Below are positions 46,776-57,723 of a DNA stretch of 64,000 nucleotides, piece by piece. Source of the DNA: Isoetes taiwanensis (Eukaryota > Streptophyta > Lycopodiopsida > Isoetales > Isoetaceae); assembly GCA_021234155.1 (NCBI GenBank), contig JAJEKV010000643.1, positions 62,001-126,000 on the forward strand. Reading direction: 5' to 3'. How positions within the stretch are numbered: the first letter of the stretch is position 1; the number at the start of each line of letters is the position of its first letter. The position numbers and the translations under genes were made by a program. The notes under the pieces are model-generated. The model ran no database searches, was not told the DNA's origin, and saw only the letters and a list, made by a program, of their open reading frames with translations.

Positions 46776-49700
46776 GTCTTGCCTAGACTTTAGAACATTC
46801 ATGCCGTATAGGCAGCATTTTATATATATGGTAGAGATCATATCTTCCATATCCCCTCCGTATAAGTGAAAGTAGAGTGTTCATGTTGTGTGCATTTTGT
46901 GTGCGGTAAAATAAAAAGAAAAAAAGAAAAAAAAGAAAAAAAAATTGCAACGGAGAAACAATTTTATTTATTTTTTTAATTGTAACACATTTTCCATGAT
47001 AGTCCTTATGGTCGTCGGCATCGGCATCTGCTTGGCAAAAGAAATATTTTTCGGTGAGGGAACTCGAAGAACCTTCAAAATATATCTTGAACACGAATCA
47101 TATGTTTGATGTGGGTTAAATTATCTGTAGTTAATCGTAATTTGGAGACCCTAGAAAATACTAGCCTAAACGTGCTTCAGGGCGGGTTTACGGTTCGGCC
47201 ATTAGGGTTAGGGTTCGAGATGCGGCTATGCGGAGGTGCTCTGTGGTGCCCTGAGATCTCGATTTCGTTGCAGCATCTTGATTCAGACCCCGGAAGTTGA
47301 TCTGATAATGAAAACACACAAGTTGGAGCATAATTTGCACTTACCAGAGTGGTCTTTCTCAAACAAGAAGGTACGAAAATTCTTGTCTCCATTTCTTCAT
47401 CCATCTGAAGATCATTTTATGTTATTGTCGTTTCAAGCTGTTGCTTTTGATTCAAAACATTTCATATTGTCTCTGATTCGATTATGTTTTTTATTCCCCT
47501 CAACTCTCGCAACTCTTCATGCAAGGAGATTGGCCATCTTGCGGCTTAATTGCTTATGCATGCTTCACTGTCTAAACACAACACTCCACCAGATTTCCCT
47601 TTTGCTTTTTGGAATTCATGAAAATGTCCTCCTCCTTCGCCAGTGGGGAAGCCTGAACATCAAAGTCTTTCTATGTTTCCTGCCATGTTCTCAGTTCTTG
47701 AGCGGCCTTAGATGCTCTTTGTTGAGCGGCCTGGAGCATCCTTTTTGCAGGGCATGGGCTAGCATTTGATCGCCCTCAATTTACCCTGCCATAGCTGGCA
47801 GTTAGATGAAGCTCCTTGACAGTAGGTCTTCAAAAGCTAGATATTCCATCCATGTATTTGCACTACCAGAGCTGTTGAGGTCCTTGCAAATTAAGACGTT
47901 TTTCCTGGCTAGGTAAATATATCAATTGTTGATTCCCTGGTGTTGTGCCAGATAATATCTCTTGCAGCATCTTGGAAGTCTGTGCAAGCATGGCAGTTTC
48001 TTTAGAGGGTCTTATAGCTCATGCCTGTATCTATGCAAATGACCTTGCAGCAGATCTGCTTATTGGGCCTGCCCTTATAAATAAGTATGGTAGGTTTGAA
48101 ATTTGAAGGATGCAAACACTAGGCTTGATAGCATACAATGTCAGAATTTGGTATCTTGGAATGCGTTAATTGAACCATATGCATAATATGGCTATTCCTA
48201 TGAGGCACAATGACTCTTCCAGAAAATGCAGCAAAATGATCTATGCCAGACAAGACAGATGACCTCGACCTCTTTGGAAAGCTCTTCAACATAAAGTTTT
48301 CAAGCAATTGCTATGAATTGGAAATAAGTATGGTGCCACGAATAGGAGGGGTTTACAAGAAAGTTGCTTGATTGTTCTGCTTCGTCTTTCCATATCTATG
48401 CATTCTTGGCCCCAAATGGTTCTACAATAGTAGGCAAGCCAGTCAGTATAGAGAACCAAAGATAGCTTGCTCAATGCAGAGGTATAAGAGACTTCATTAC
48501 AGAAAAGAAAGCGGCAACTGTCTAAACGTATTGCCCTTGCTTTGTGTTTTAACAGAGCAGGCTTAAGATGCAATCTAGTTTTATATGGTTTAAAACAGAG
48601 GTAACCAGTTCTAAGCTTTTGCCCAAGGACATTTTATGGTAGCAAAAGCATAGGCACAGATCATCTTACATGCATATGATCAAATTTATTTGGATGTGCC
48701 TAAGAACATTTTATATCCTATGGATGCCCATTGTTTGATTATTTATGTATTGGTGAAGCGTTTGCTTGAAGTTGAAGCTAGTCTGGCAGCCAGTTTACAT
48801 TGCTTTTTGTGCATAACAGGATGTGTGTTTAATTTCACTTTCTATTTGTAGGGCAAATGAGCTTTGGCGAGAGCCAGACTTGTTCATGTTAAGTTTCATT
48901 TTGTTACATAGTCAGATTAGAGGAACATCTAGTTCATAGTAGATCAGAGAAACATTAAATGTTCATGATTAGGCAATATTTGATGTTCCTGGTTGGTTGG
49001 CAGCATACGTTGTGGCATCTGAGGTAAGAGAGCTGCCTTTTTATATTATTTTTTTGTATGTTTTGGTTTTTTGTGCTTGTACTTGGCATAGCTTTGTGAT
49101 ATAATGCCTAAAGCATATGTTTTGCTGCAAATGTCTCATCTACCAGATGGTCGTTACTAATTCGAAGCTGAAGAAAATTTCAGAGGCGTTTCAAATTCTT
49201 GGGCACTGTTTTCTTTATTTTCTAGCATAGGCAGCTGGGGTATGGTTCTCCAAGGTTCAAACCCTTGGACCCCATTACAATGCAATGACATTTACGTTGA
49301 TAGTATGAGACTATTGCAACATCAACCATTATTATCAATATGACAGAGAAACCAAATTAAAAAACCATGAATGAACCAATTAATATGGTAGACATGAAAA
49401 ACCATGGTGCCAAATCGTAGGTATAAACTGATATCATGGAAAAAAAACGAATCTTGTTATGATCTTCAAACCAAGTAAATTAACATGTTGTAGCATTGTG
49501 ATTGATTGCTATAAAGCCTCATGCTAATAATGCATTTAACATAACCAGGCTAATATACTAGAAATAGTAACCAGGCAGAAATAGAATAGTAACCAGGCAA
49601 TATAATCGACATGCTAAACCAAACATAGTTTTATTGATGATTAATCACTAGAAAATATCATAATAACTTATGCACTTAACATTACCAAGGTGATTAATCA

Positions 49701-49959
49701 TTATAAAATATCATACTAATTACACATGCAAAATTACAATGTCAATAAACTAAAGATAATAGATGTGATCAAATACCCTTTCGAAAAACTTGATAAATTA
49801 ATTATGTTTCGAAACAGTATTTGTTTGTAACATTATGAAATTGCATTGATGAACTATGTTGTATAACTAGACATAGTTTGTAAACTTTTTGGCCCACAAA
49901 TCAATATTGATTTTAAGAATTGGTTTTCATTATAAAATCATTAGAAGAAAATCATACTA
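46776..49959. other. Non-coding DNA, one possible exon
   Basis: A purine-rich low-complexity tract lies at 46907-46945. Sequence at about 47180-47370, ending AACAAGAAG before GTACG, could be a captured exon (frame with TPEVDLIMKTHKLEHNLHLP), but I cannot identify it. Nothing else is supported. Confidence 0.35.
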
Positions 49960-50350
49960 ATTCAATTTTGGGGGCCTTGTGTATGCAAGTACAAAATTTG
50001 CTATACTGTATAACAAGATTCGCAAAATACTATAAGATTTCAAGCGAAATACTATATGGTGTTGATTTCATACGTGCAAAATAAAATTATGAGGGCTCTC
50101 GCTGCCCTACGTCACCTTCCGTGTGAATATGCACCCAAACCAAAGGGGGTTTAAGGGGGATTTTAATTTAAATGTGTTGGACCCAATGGTTGTGTTAATT
50201 AATGTCAATGGTAGTTATGTATTGGTTGTTAATATCAATGGTTGTTATGTGTTGGGAAATTTAATTTTTATATGTTGGATGTTAATGGTTTGTGTTGGAT
50301 GTTGATTTTTTTTTTTTTTTTTTTGTTTAGGGACGTCCCTCCCCCCGGTG
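49960..50350 (+). repeat. Interspersed repeat R, copy 3
   Basis: It runs from about TTTTGGGGGCCTTGTG (49967) through CTCTCGCTGCCCTACG and the conserved AACCAAAGGGGGTTTAAGGG core. It ends in a TCAATGGTTGTTATGTGTTGG minisatellite, a T-run and GGGACGTCCC. It is the reverse of copy 2's core and the fullest copy in the window. Confidence 0.7.
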
Positions 50351-50574
50351 TGACAAAAATTTTAGAATTTAAACTAGAAAAAAACTAGAATTCATTTGAG
50401 GCTTTCATCACCTGTAGCTTTTGAATTTGATCACAATAAAACAAATAGAACATAAGTAAAAGTTACCATAAAGATAGAGCAAATTGATCCCATTATTCTG
50501 AAAGTCATAAAGTTTGCGTGGGAAACTTTTCTGATTGTTAGCACAAGGATCTAGAAGCCTTGGAATTTGCTTAA

Positions 50575-53231
50575 CACTAGAGTGGTCCCGGGGACCATTC
50601 CTGGTCCATGGACCAGAATTGGTCCAGTTGACCCACTGTCACTTAAACCAATATATCTGCGAATAGAAGCTTCAATTTCGCGATGTATCACCACCATATC
50701 AATCTTTACTTGATTCTTAATGATCTTTGAGAATTTCAAGGCCAATGAACTCACCTATATGTTGTAGTGGTTGTTCAAATATTAGAGAATTTGACAGTTT
50801 CTGCAACAGTCCAGAACTGCAATCTTAGGTTTTCCTAGCATAAACAGGCCTAAACCTTGCTAAAATTGGAAGTATTTGTCTATTTATGATAGAACACATT
50901 GATTTGTATGTTTTCAGCTTTGGTTGCTATCATCTAACGTCCGTGGAAGCCGGCAAACCCTATTTTGTTCAAAAATGCTGCGTGCGGTTTAGGAATTATT
51001 TCTCTCTTATTATTACAAGTTTTGGGTTAATTCTTATGGCCCTGGATTCTTAACTATATGAAGTACAATCTTATGTTTTTTTATAGTGTTCGTAAGTTAT
51101 ATCAACTTATAATGCTCCAAAATTATATGTTAAAATTATATGTTAAAATGCTCCAAAATCACCACCTATAAAGTATCACATGGGTAATGAATGATGCATT
51201 CTTCTTATATCTATATAGAGAATTACTCTATCAACTTGCATAGTGTGTCATTAAGGTTTAACCATGCAATTAACTAGATTTAAAGATCATGTACAACCAT
51301 AGAATTAACACATTAGAGGTTAAAATTTTGAGTTAATTCCAAAACTATAGGCTGAAATCTCATCATTTACTAGCTAGTGATGTATATTGATGAATGAAAG
51401 TGAAGATCGTGAAGTTTAAGTATAAGAGTAAAAAATTAAACCATATGACCTTTGATGCGTCTTTCTCACCTTTGTAGAGAACACACTACATTTCTCCAAA
51501 TAAGCCTTTCAAATTGTTCAAAATATGAAAAGGGACATATATATAGGTCCCCTATATAGGTTGTGTGGCTTTCTTGCAAAAATATACGGAGAAACATAGT
51601 TATTTTTTACTAGTATAAAACTGGTATATCCATTGCTGCTACAAAGCATTAGAGTTTTAGTAGGATAATGTTACAAGTAGGTCATCTTTTATGTACACTA
51701 TATTTTTTCATGAAATGCGGCCTTCCTTTGCAATATAACTCTCTATTTTCATATTGAAATAATATACTATTTGAAAGATATGAATATAATTAAGCATGAA
51801 CCATTTATGGTCCATAAGTAGACCAATTGTATAGAGCATATATCTCTTACTAGCCCTATCCATTTTGTCCCCATAATGATACCATGGTTTCTTACCTTTA
51901 ACAACATAATTTTTGAAAGGTGTAAGTGGAAGTCCATGTAGATTCAATTGGTTAATAAATACCTCATAAATTCACAGTTGTTTGTGCTTAAACATTGCCC
52001 TCAAATTATGCAAGCTTGTCTAACCAATTAATTTTACCCCATAGAGAATTGTACGCATAAACTATATTCTAAAGTTGAGAGTCAAAATTGATTAAGATGT
52101 TGCCTCTATTAATTTTTAAACTTTCAGTCCTGTGGACCAATAATGGTCTGCAAGTGGAGCTGCAGATAACAGTCTAACTTGACTTTTTGTAGTCATAAAC
52201 TTCCATATTTTTCTTTGAATTTTTTTCCATTGATTTCATGACATGGGACATTTTGAGAATGTGTTTTTTCAAAGTCATATCTCGAGGCATAAATCTAGAA
52301 TAAACGTAGAAGACATATTTGAATTTGATGTTATAAAGTTTAATCCAAATCTCAAAGTTATGATCAACAAATATTTTCATTATTAAAGTAAATAAGAAGC
52401 TATTCATATCCCAAAATTCAACTTCAGATCAATTAACATAAGGAAGTTATTGATTTTAAATGGGCCTATGGACCAATAATGGGCTCAGGTACAGAAACCT
52501 TTCTTGATTTCTTGTGACCATGTCTTTTGCTTTTTTAATGAGCTTGTTTTTGCATTGGTTTCATGTCATTTTGAACTTTCATACCATGATTTTTTGGAGG
52601 ACATCATAGAGTAAGTTTTGCTCTATATGAGGAAATATTAATCATTATTACAAGTTACCTAAAATTGAGATCAAAAGTGAAAGTCCAAACGTCAAATTCA
52701 AGGCCAGCCAACATTTTTATGGGATGAAGAAACTTGTCAACTGCTTATACGTCAAATATTAGCTCAAAATGCATTTCCTTGTAAAAGTTGTTGTATTTAA
52801 ACTACAACTGCCTTCTGGGAACCATAATTGGTTCTGAGGAGGCAGAAAGCAATTTTGACCCTGTCATATTTGAATGGCCCTATCTTTCTTCACAGACTTC
52901 GAATTGACATGTGGTTTTTTGTGTCGTTTTCCCTATCTCGTGTAGAAAAATATCACGGTAATCAAAAAATTTGAAAAAATCGTTTTGTCGAGACAGTTTT
53001 ACTTTATGTAAACATGAAGCTTTTGGTACTTGACCCCCCTGAGTTTGCTAGAGCATAACTTACAAGAATGGAGGTGTATATATTCTTAGGTATTTTTTTA
53101 GTGGACCATGACTGCCATATGTGAACTCCTAAGAAGGGTTCGAATAGATTTTGTACCATTGATTTTATATGAATTTTAAAGTGAACACTGCAAATGGACC
53201 ATTTCTGGTCCATCACCTGACCACTCTAGTG
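50575..53231. mobile_element. 2.66 kb TIR element flanked by TTAA target duplications
   Basis: Perfect 13 bp inverted ends (CACTAGAGTGGTC) are followed by further GGTCC/GGACC-rich sequence. TTAA stands on both sides (50571-50574 and 53232-53235). It interrupts a tandemly duplicated segment; the intact second copy (near 53587-53596) reads CTTAATAACTGCC, so the empty site holds one TTAA. A 4 bp TTAA duplication is the hallmark of piggyBac-type transposons, while the CACTA-like first bases recall EnSpm, which makes 3 bp duplications. There is no transposase, so it is non-autonomous. Confidence 0.8.
51790..53120 (+). repeat. Diverged internal repeats, about 340 bp period
   Basis: A GGACCAATAATGGTCT-like motif recurs at about 51803, 52135, 52470, 52819 and 53101, each followed by T-rich sequence with TTTCATG and GACAT words and a purine-rich second half. 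The spacing is roughly 330-350 bp (282 bp for the last). The motif resembles the GGTCC/GGACC sequence just inside the inverted ends. The array makes up about half of the TTAA-flanked element. Confidence 0.6.
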
Positions 53232-53922
53232 TTAATAACTGCCTCAAAATCTAAAAATGCATGGTAATTTTTTGCAAGCTTCATTCGGAATGAGCCATAA
53301 AACAATATCCAATAGCGCAATCCTGTATTAATCAGCTGGTAGGATGTGAAAAGCCTACCAAACCCGGCCAAAAAATTGATGTTTTAACATAGATAACTTA
53401 ACCAAACATATCCATATGATACACTATCAAAAAGATCTCGAAGAGAGCTTTCCAATGCAATAAAAATCATCTCAAACAAAGCTCTGGATCAAAAGTTATG
53501 ATAAGAAATGTGTTGCTGGCGGGGAAACTGCACTACATGCGCCCTTCAAGCCCTTCATGTGCCCAGGATCTAGAAGCCTTGGAATTTTCTTAATAACTGC
53601 CTCAAAATCTAAAAATGCATGGTAATTTTTTGCAAGCTTCATTTGGAATGAGCCATAAAACAATATCCAATAGCGCAAACCTGTATTAATCAGCTGGTAG
53701 GATGTGAAAGCCTACCAAACCCGGCCGAAAAATTGCTGTTTTAGCATAGATAACTTAACCAAACATATCCATATCATACACTATCAAAAAGATCTCGGAG
53801 AGAGCTTTCCAATGCAATAAAAATCATCTCAAACAGAGCTCTGGATCAAAAGTTATGATAAGAAATGTGTTGTCGGCGGGGAAACTGCACTACATGCGCC
53901 CTTCAAGCCCTTGATGTGCCCA
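53232..53922 (+). repeat. Tandem duplication, about 355 bp unit, first copy split by the TTAA element
   Basis: Copy 1 is 50547-50570 plus 53232-53567; copy 2 is 53568-53922. They share GGATCTAGAAGCCTTGGAAT, AAATGCATGGTAATTTTTTG, AGCTGGTAGGATGTGAAA and CTCTGGATCAAAAGTTATG, with very few differences. The duplication preceded the insertion, because the insertion site in copy 1 has an empty counterpart in copy 2. Confidence 0.88.
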
Positions 53923-54108
53923 TTATGCACCACACACACAAAAAGAGGGCTTTTGTTGTGAGCCATTGATTGTTGACCATTGGAAAGAAAGGCTAAAATC
54001 AATGGCCCTTCATATGCCCATTATGCACCGTACGCACAAAAAAAAAGGGCTTTTGTTGTGAGCTATTGGTTGTTGACCATTGAAAAAAAAAGGCTAAAAT
54101 CAATGGCT
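53923..54108 (+). repeat. Tandem duplication, about 95 bp unit
   Basis: ATTATGCACC-, an ACACAAAAA tract, GGGCTTTTGTTGTGAG, TTGTTGACCATTG and GGCTAAAATCAATGG occur twice in a row, with differing A-run lengths. Confidence 0.8.
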
Positions 54109-55412
54109 CAGAATTGGTGCACTCTAGATGTATGCATTAGTACATCCATTTGAATACATCACGAAATCATAGGAAAACCTTAGTGAAAAGCGTACAAAGA
54201 CACAAAGAAAACCCCCTGTTGTTATGCTACATATTAGGTTCATATTGGCATATTGCACTTTTTTAGCACAGTCATGTTTTTGTTAGCATTTTGGTAATTT
54301 TTTTCTCAGCATGAATAATAGTGGCACCAACAACACTAGTAGTAGAAATGATTATTTACTAGGTTGTGCATTGTATGAAAGTTATTGGTGCAACACATGT
54401 CGTGGTAGTGCTACAGCTTTGATGCATGAGGCAAGATATGGCCCTTTGTGCCAAAATAGGCCGCAACAAAATGACGAAGAATGTTGACACGAGTAGGAAG
54501 CTACATTGGTTGGTGAAAATTTTAAGAATATTTGCCTAAAGGAACCATAGTTCATACTTCATTTAAGTGCTTGTGTTTTCAAGTTTTTGCAACATGCATT
54601 TAAAATATGATGATTTCAAGCTACATGTAGCTAAGGTTTCATTTTTTGCTTGGCGTCAAGCTACTTGACGGCTGCATTATAGAAGATGCATACTTAGTAT
54701 GTAGCCAAATTCAAGATTTTATAAGTTCTGATTTAGATTTATATGTGAGTAACTACAATGGACGAGTAAAGTATGAGAATTGGCATGAATAGCTATACAG
54801 ATGAGTAAAGCATGAGAATTGGAATGCAAAATATGCGAAAAGTGTTCATTGCATAGAAAGGATTCTAATAATTAAACTTCAATTTCACATGAAGCGCTAC
54901 ATCATGGCCATAGAAATAGCCATTAAGAGCAGAATTAATAAGTTCGATTTACATTTTATTTTTCCAAGACTAGATCTATGGCTAGCATTTGATATCCAAC
55001 TTAGAAGAACACCCTCTTAGACAACTTGTTGGATGACAACTCATGTGCTATGTCTAGACAAATTGATTATACACAACATAAATTAAGGGTTGATATGGTG
55101 AAGCTAAACAAACATGTCATAATCTCTAGGAGTTGGGTGGATAAAGCACATATTTGTATGGTTCACTAACCTTAGGTAGTATTAAGGTAAATAAGGAAGC
55201 ACACTTGGCATAGCCCTGTTGGACATATGTTCCCTGGAATGTGAGATCGCTTACTGTAAACATAGAAGCATTAATATGCCAGCTTGCATAGGCGCTTGCA
55301 CGTCCTTTATCATAAAGGTGCAAGTCGAGCAAATAATAGTTATAAGTATAAGCTGCATAAATATTACCTAGGTGAATGCATATAACAGGGTGGGCATGGA
55401 ACAATGCAAAAG
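54109..55412. other. CACTA interior without recognisable genes
   Basis: AT-rich DNA, short frames only. Confidence 0.4.
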
Positions 55413-55700
55413 TTATGAACAAAACAAATTGGTCATTTCTTTAGTTGATTCTGCTACCAAAGATGCCATGCTCTGCACATCAACCATTTGGGTTTCCACC
55501 GGTCTACTTGTTGCTTCTTTCAATTCAAAATTTTGGGTCGCCAGTGTCTTGTTGTGCTTAACCACTTCTTCAAGCAAGCTTCGAAGTTCTGCAATCTCTG
55601 ATTTCATCTCAAGCATTAGGGCAAGAATCTGTACTGAGTCCCCTTCATAATCTGCTGGATCTCCCTTGCGAGGAGACTCAGCTTTCTTTGACCTTATCAT
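55413..55700 (-). CDS. Small coiled-coil protein, hypothetical, near CACTA right end
   Basis: The 95-codon frame has a charged start (MIRSKKAESPRKGDPADYEG). It continues with a heptad-rich stretch (about residues 25-62: LALMLEMKSEIAELRSLLEE, VVKHNKTLATQNFELKEAT), which predicts a coiled coil, and ends in a polar tail. It lies 1.2 kb inside the right end of the CACTA element. CACTA elements often encode a second, DNA-binding protein (TnpA) with coiled-coil parts there, but no DNA-binding motif is visible. A retrotransposon Gag fragment is another option. It may be only an exon. Confidence 0.4.
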   Translation of the reverse strand: MIRSKKAESPRKGDPADYEGDSVQILALMLEMKSEIAELRSLLEEVVKHNKTLATQNFELKEATSRPVETQMVDVQSMASLVAESTKEMTNLFCS

Positions 55701-56389
55701 ATGAAAACTCCCCTTCCAGCTCGCAAAAAAACCTAAGGAACCATAACCAAACGATAAAGTACATGGCCAGGGTATAAGGTCCTTGTCCTAGACAGAGAGG
55801 AAAATAAGTTGGGATTTGCATTCGCTACTTAGCATTTACAAATGAGTTGTAAATGGTGCTTATAGAGAAGATGACCTCGGGATTAAAATGTTTGAGATGA
55901 TGGTTGTTGTTAACCCATTCACAATTGGGAAACTGATATGATGGCCAATCGATAATTTGGCATTCCTCACTGAAGAATCATTACGTGGGCCAATTCATTT
56001 AACTGATGAGTACTAATGTGGAGGGACCAATTTGAGCCCAGAGGCCCCAACATAAATTCTAGGGCATAGGATCAACGGATCCCACGAATCGAGGCAGTCT
56101 AAGCACATGTCATTTAGAATATGTAGAGCAATTTGATGCTTTATACCAAGTTATTTTGGATATTTCTAATCTCTAAATAGCTTTTCTTGTATGGTTTGGC
56201 CATATAAGACCAAAGAATATGCAACATAAGAATTAACACAGATTGCAGATATAATGTTTAAGAAGTACTCGCTACTTTATAAGTTTAGCATATTAGCATT
56301 CAAAACATGTCAGTCTATAATAACAAAGAATATAAAATCTAGTTGGTAGGTCTTTTCTTCATATTAGCTACTCACACTTTTGTGTCAAG
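55701..56389. other. Non-coding CACTA interior
   Basis: No gene was recognised. Confidence 0.4.
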
Positions 56390-56908
56390 CTTAGCCCTTT
56401 TTGTGTCACAATATCTATGTATTTCTACCTCATGATGTTACAAGATTGACACTTTTTTGATGCAATCATGTGAATTAAGTGCCACAATATGTAACAGATA
56501 TTGATGTAAGATGTATTTGACACTATAAGATGCTATAAACTTTTCATAAAATGTGACAAAACGTTATCACAAATATTGACACAAGTATGCAACAAAATTG
56601 GATTAAAAACTTTAGAATCGATGACGTTATAGTTGACACAAAACTATTGGTATGTTGACTCTAAAATATGTCATAAACTTTACACAATACTTGACGCAAC
56701 TACTATGACAAAAGGTAACATAAAAGGTTTCAAAGGTCTGACATAAAGCTTTTGAAAAGGTGACATTACAATTGACACAACTACATTGACGCAATTTTTG
56801 ACGCAATCAAATAATTTTGTGTCACTTTCGAGCTTTTGACATAAATCTGACAAACCTTAGAAGGTAGTGACGCAGGGTTTGACACAAAACCCCTATTCTC
56901 TTGTAGTG
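56390..56908 (-). repeat. CACTA right terminus with subterminal repeats
   Basis: There are more than a dozen copies of TTGACACAA/TTGACGCAA/TGTGTCA-type motifs, ending in the 17 bp inverted end (CCTATTCTCTTGTAGTG). The motif family matches the left terminus. Confidence 0.85.
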
Positions 56909-56967
56909 AATTTATATGCAACCGAGCAAGTGCAACTGAGTGGAGCATGCTACAGATTGTATTAGTC

Positions 56968-57158
56968 AGGTTGGAGTGTGCAACTTGGGGTCAGGATCCA
57001 GGAAGTGTTGGAGAGGTTGGAGTGTGCAACTTGGGGTCAGGATCTAGGAAGTGTTGGAGTTGCACGTATCCTGTGGTATTGTATAGTGATTGATTTAAAA
57101 GAGCCATTTTGAAGAGCATCCAAGCAAAAAGCCATTTTGAAGAGCATCCAAGCAAAAA
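56968..57158 (+). repeat. Two short tandem duplications, 46 bp and 28 bp
   Basis: A 46 bp unit (AGGTTGGAGTGTGCAACTTG start) is doubled at 56968-57059 with one difference. A 28 bp unit (GCCATTTTGAAGAGCATCC start) is doubled exactly at 57103-57158. Both lie just outside the CACTA right end. Confidence 0.85.
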
Positions 57159-57723
57159 GGTTGCAATAAATCTCTTCATATGTAAGAGATTAAATGCTAT
57201 TCCTATAGCACGCATTTCATCCAACAACATAACTTCTAAGGTCTATGTCAAGCTTTACAGTTTCCCAACATTTAGAGAACCCAAACGCTGCCAGCAACAC
57301 TACTAGGCACCTTTTCTGGTTTATAATAATCTTCTGATTCCATCTCTGATTCGTTGATTGAGCCTCTTAATTGTGTTTTTTATTCTGGCTATCCTCTTAC
57401 TTTTTGTAAGGTTTTGCCGTGAAGCCTTCTTCACGATCGATTCTTGGTATTGAGTGCTATGATACAAGAATGATCATAACAGGAAACAAACACAAGAGAT
57501 CAAATAATATAGAAGGTGCAGGTAATTTGATATATATCAAAAGCATCAGTACACTACACACGAATAGGTAGATGGCATATATCCCCCATAACATAATGGA
57601 ACAAACCGCATACCCTGTGGTGCAAACATATACTAAAAGATGACTTCCAGTAATAGTAGAGACAATTGTAAAGAGTGCTTCTTGTAGACATTTGATAAGT
57701 AATCCAGACTATCACAAGAAATT
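57159..57723. other. 3' flank of the receptor kinase gene
   Basis: No gene was recognised; this probably includes the 3' untranslated region of the minus-strand gene. No clear terminator or polyadenylation signal was assigned. Confidence 0.4.

Larger units (their letters stand above)
21392..56908. mobile_element. Candidate giant (35.5 kb) CACTA/EnSpm element
   Basis: The left end CACTACAAGAGAATAGG and the reverse complement of the right end are identical over 17 bp and begin with the CACTA signature. Both are flanked by AAT (21389-21391 and 56909-56911), the 3 bp target duplication expected for this superfamily. Removing the element joins ...GTACATAAAT to TTATATGCAACC. Both ends carry many TGACGCAA/TTGTGTCA-type subterminal motifs, the usual transposase binding sites. 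Most of the length is later insertions (LTR, SINEs, Helitron ends, copia gag, a TTAA-flanked element). No tnp2 transposase is visible inside, so it would be non-autonomous. The alternative is two separate CACTA copies, which the shared duplication argues against. Confidence 0.72.

Noticed and set aside
47200-47218. Telomere-like TTAGGGTTAGGG
   Set aside because: Only two units; such telo-boxes are common in plant promoters and leaders.
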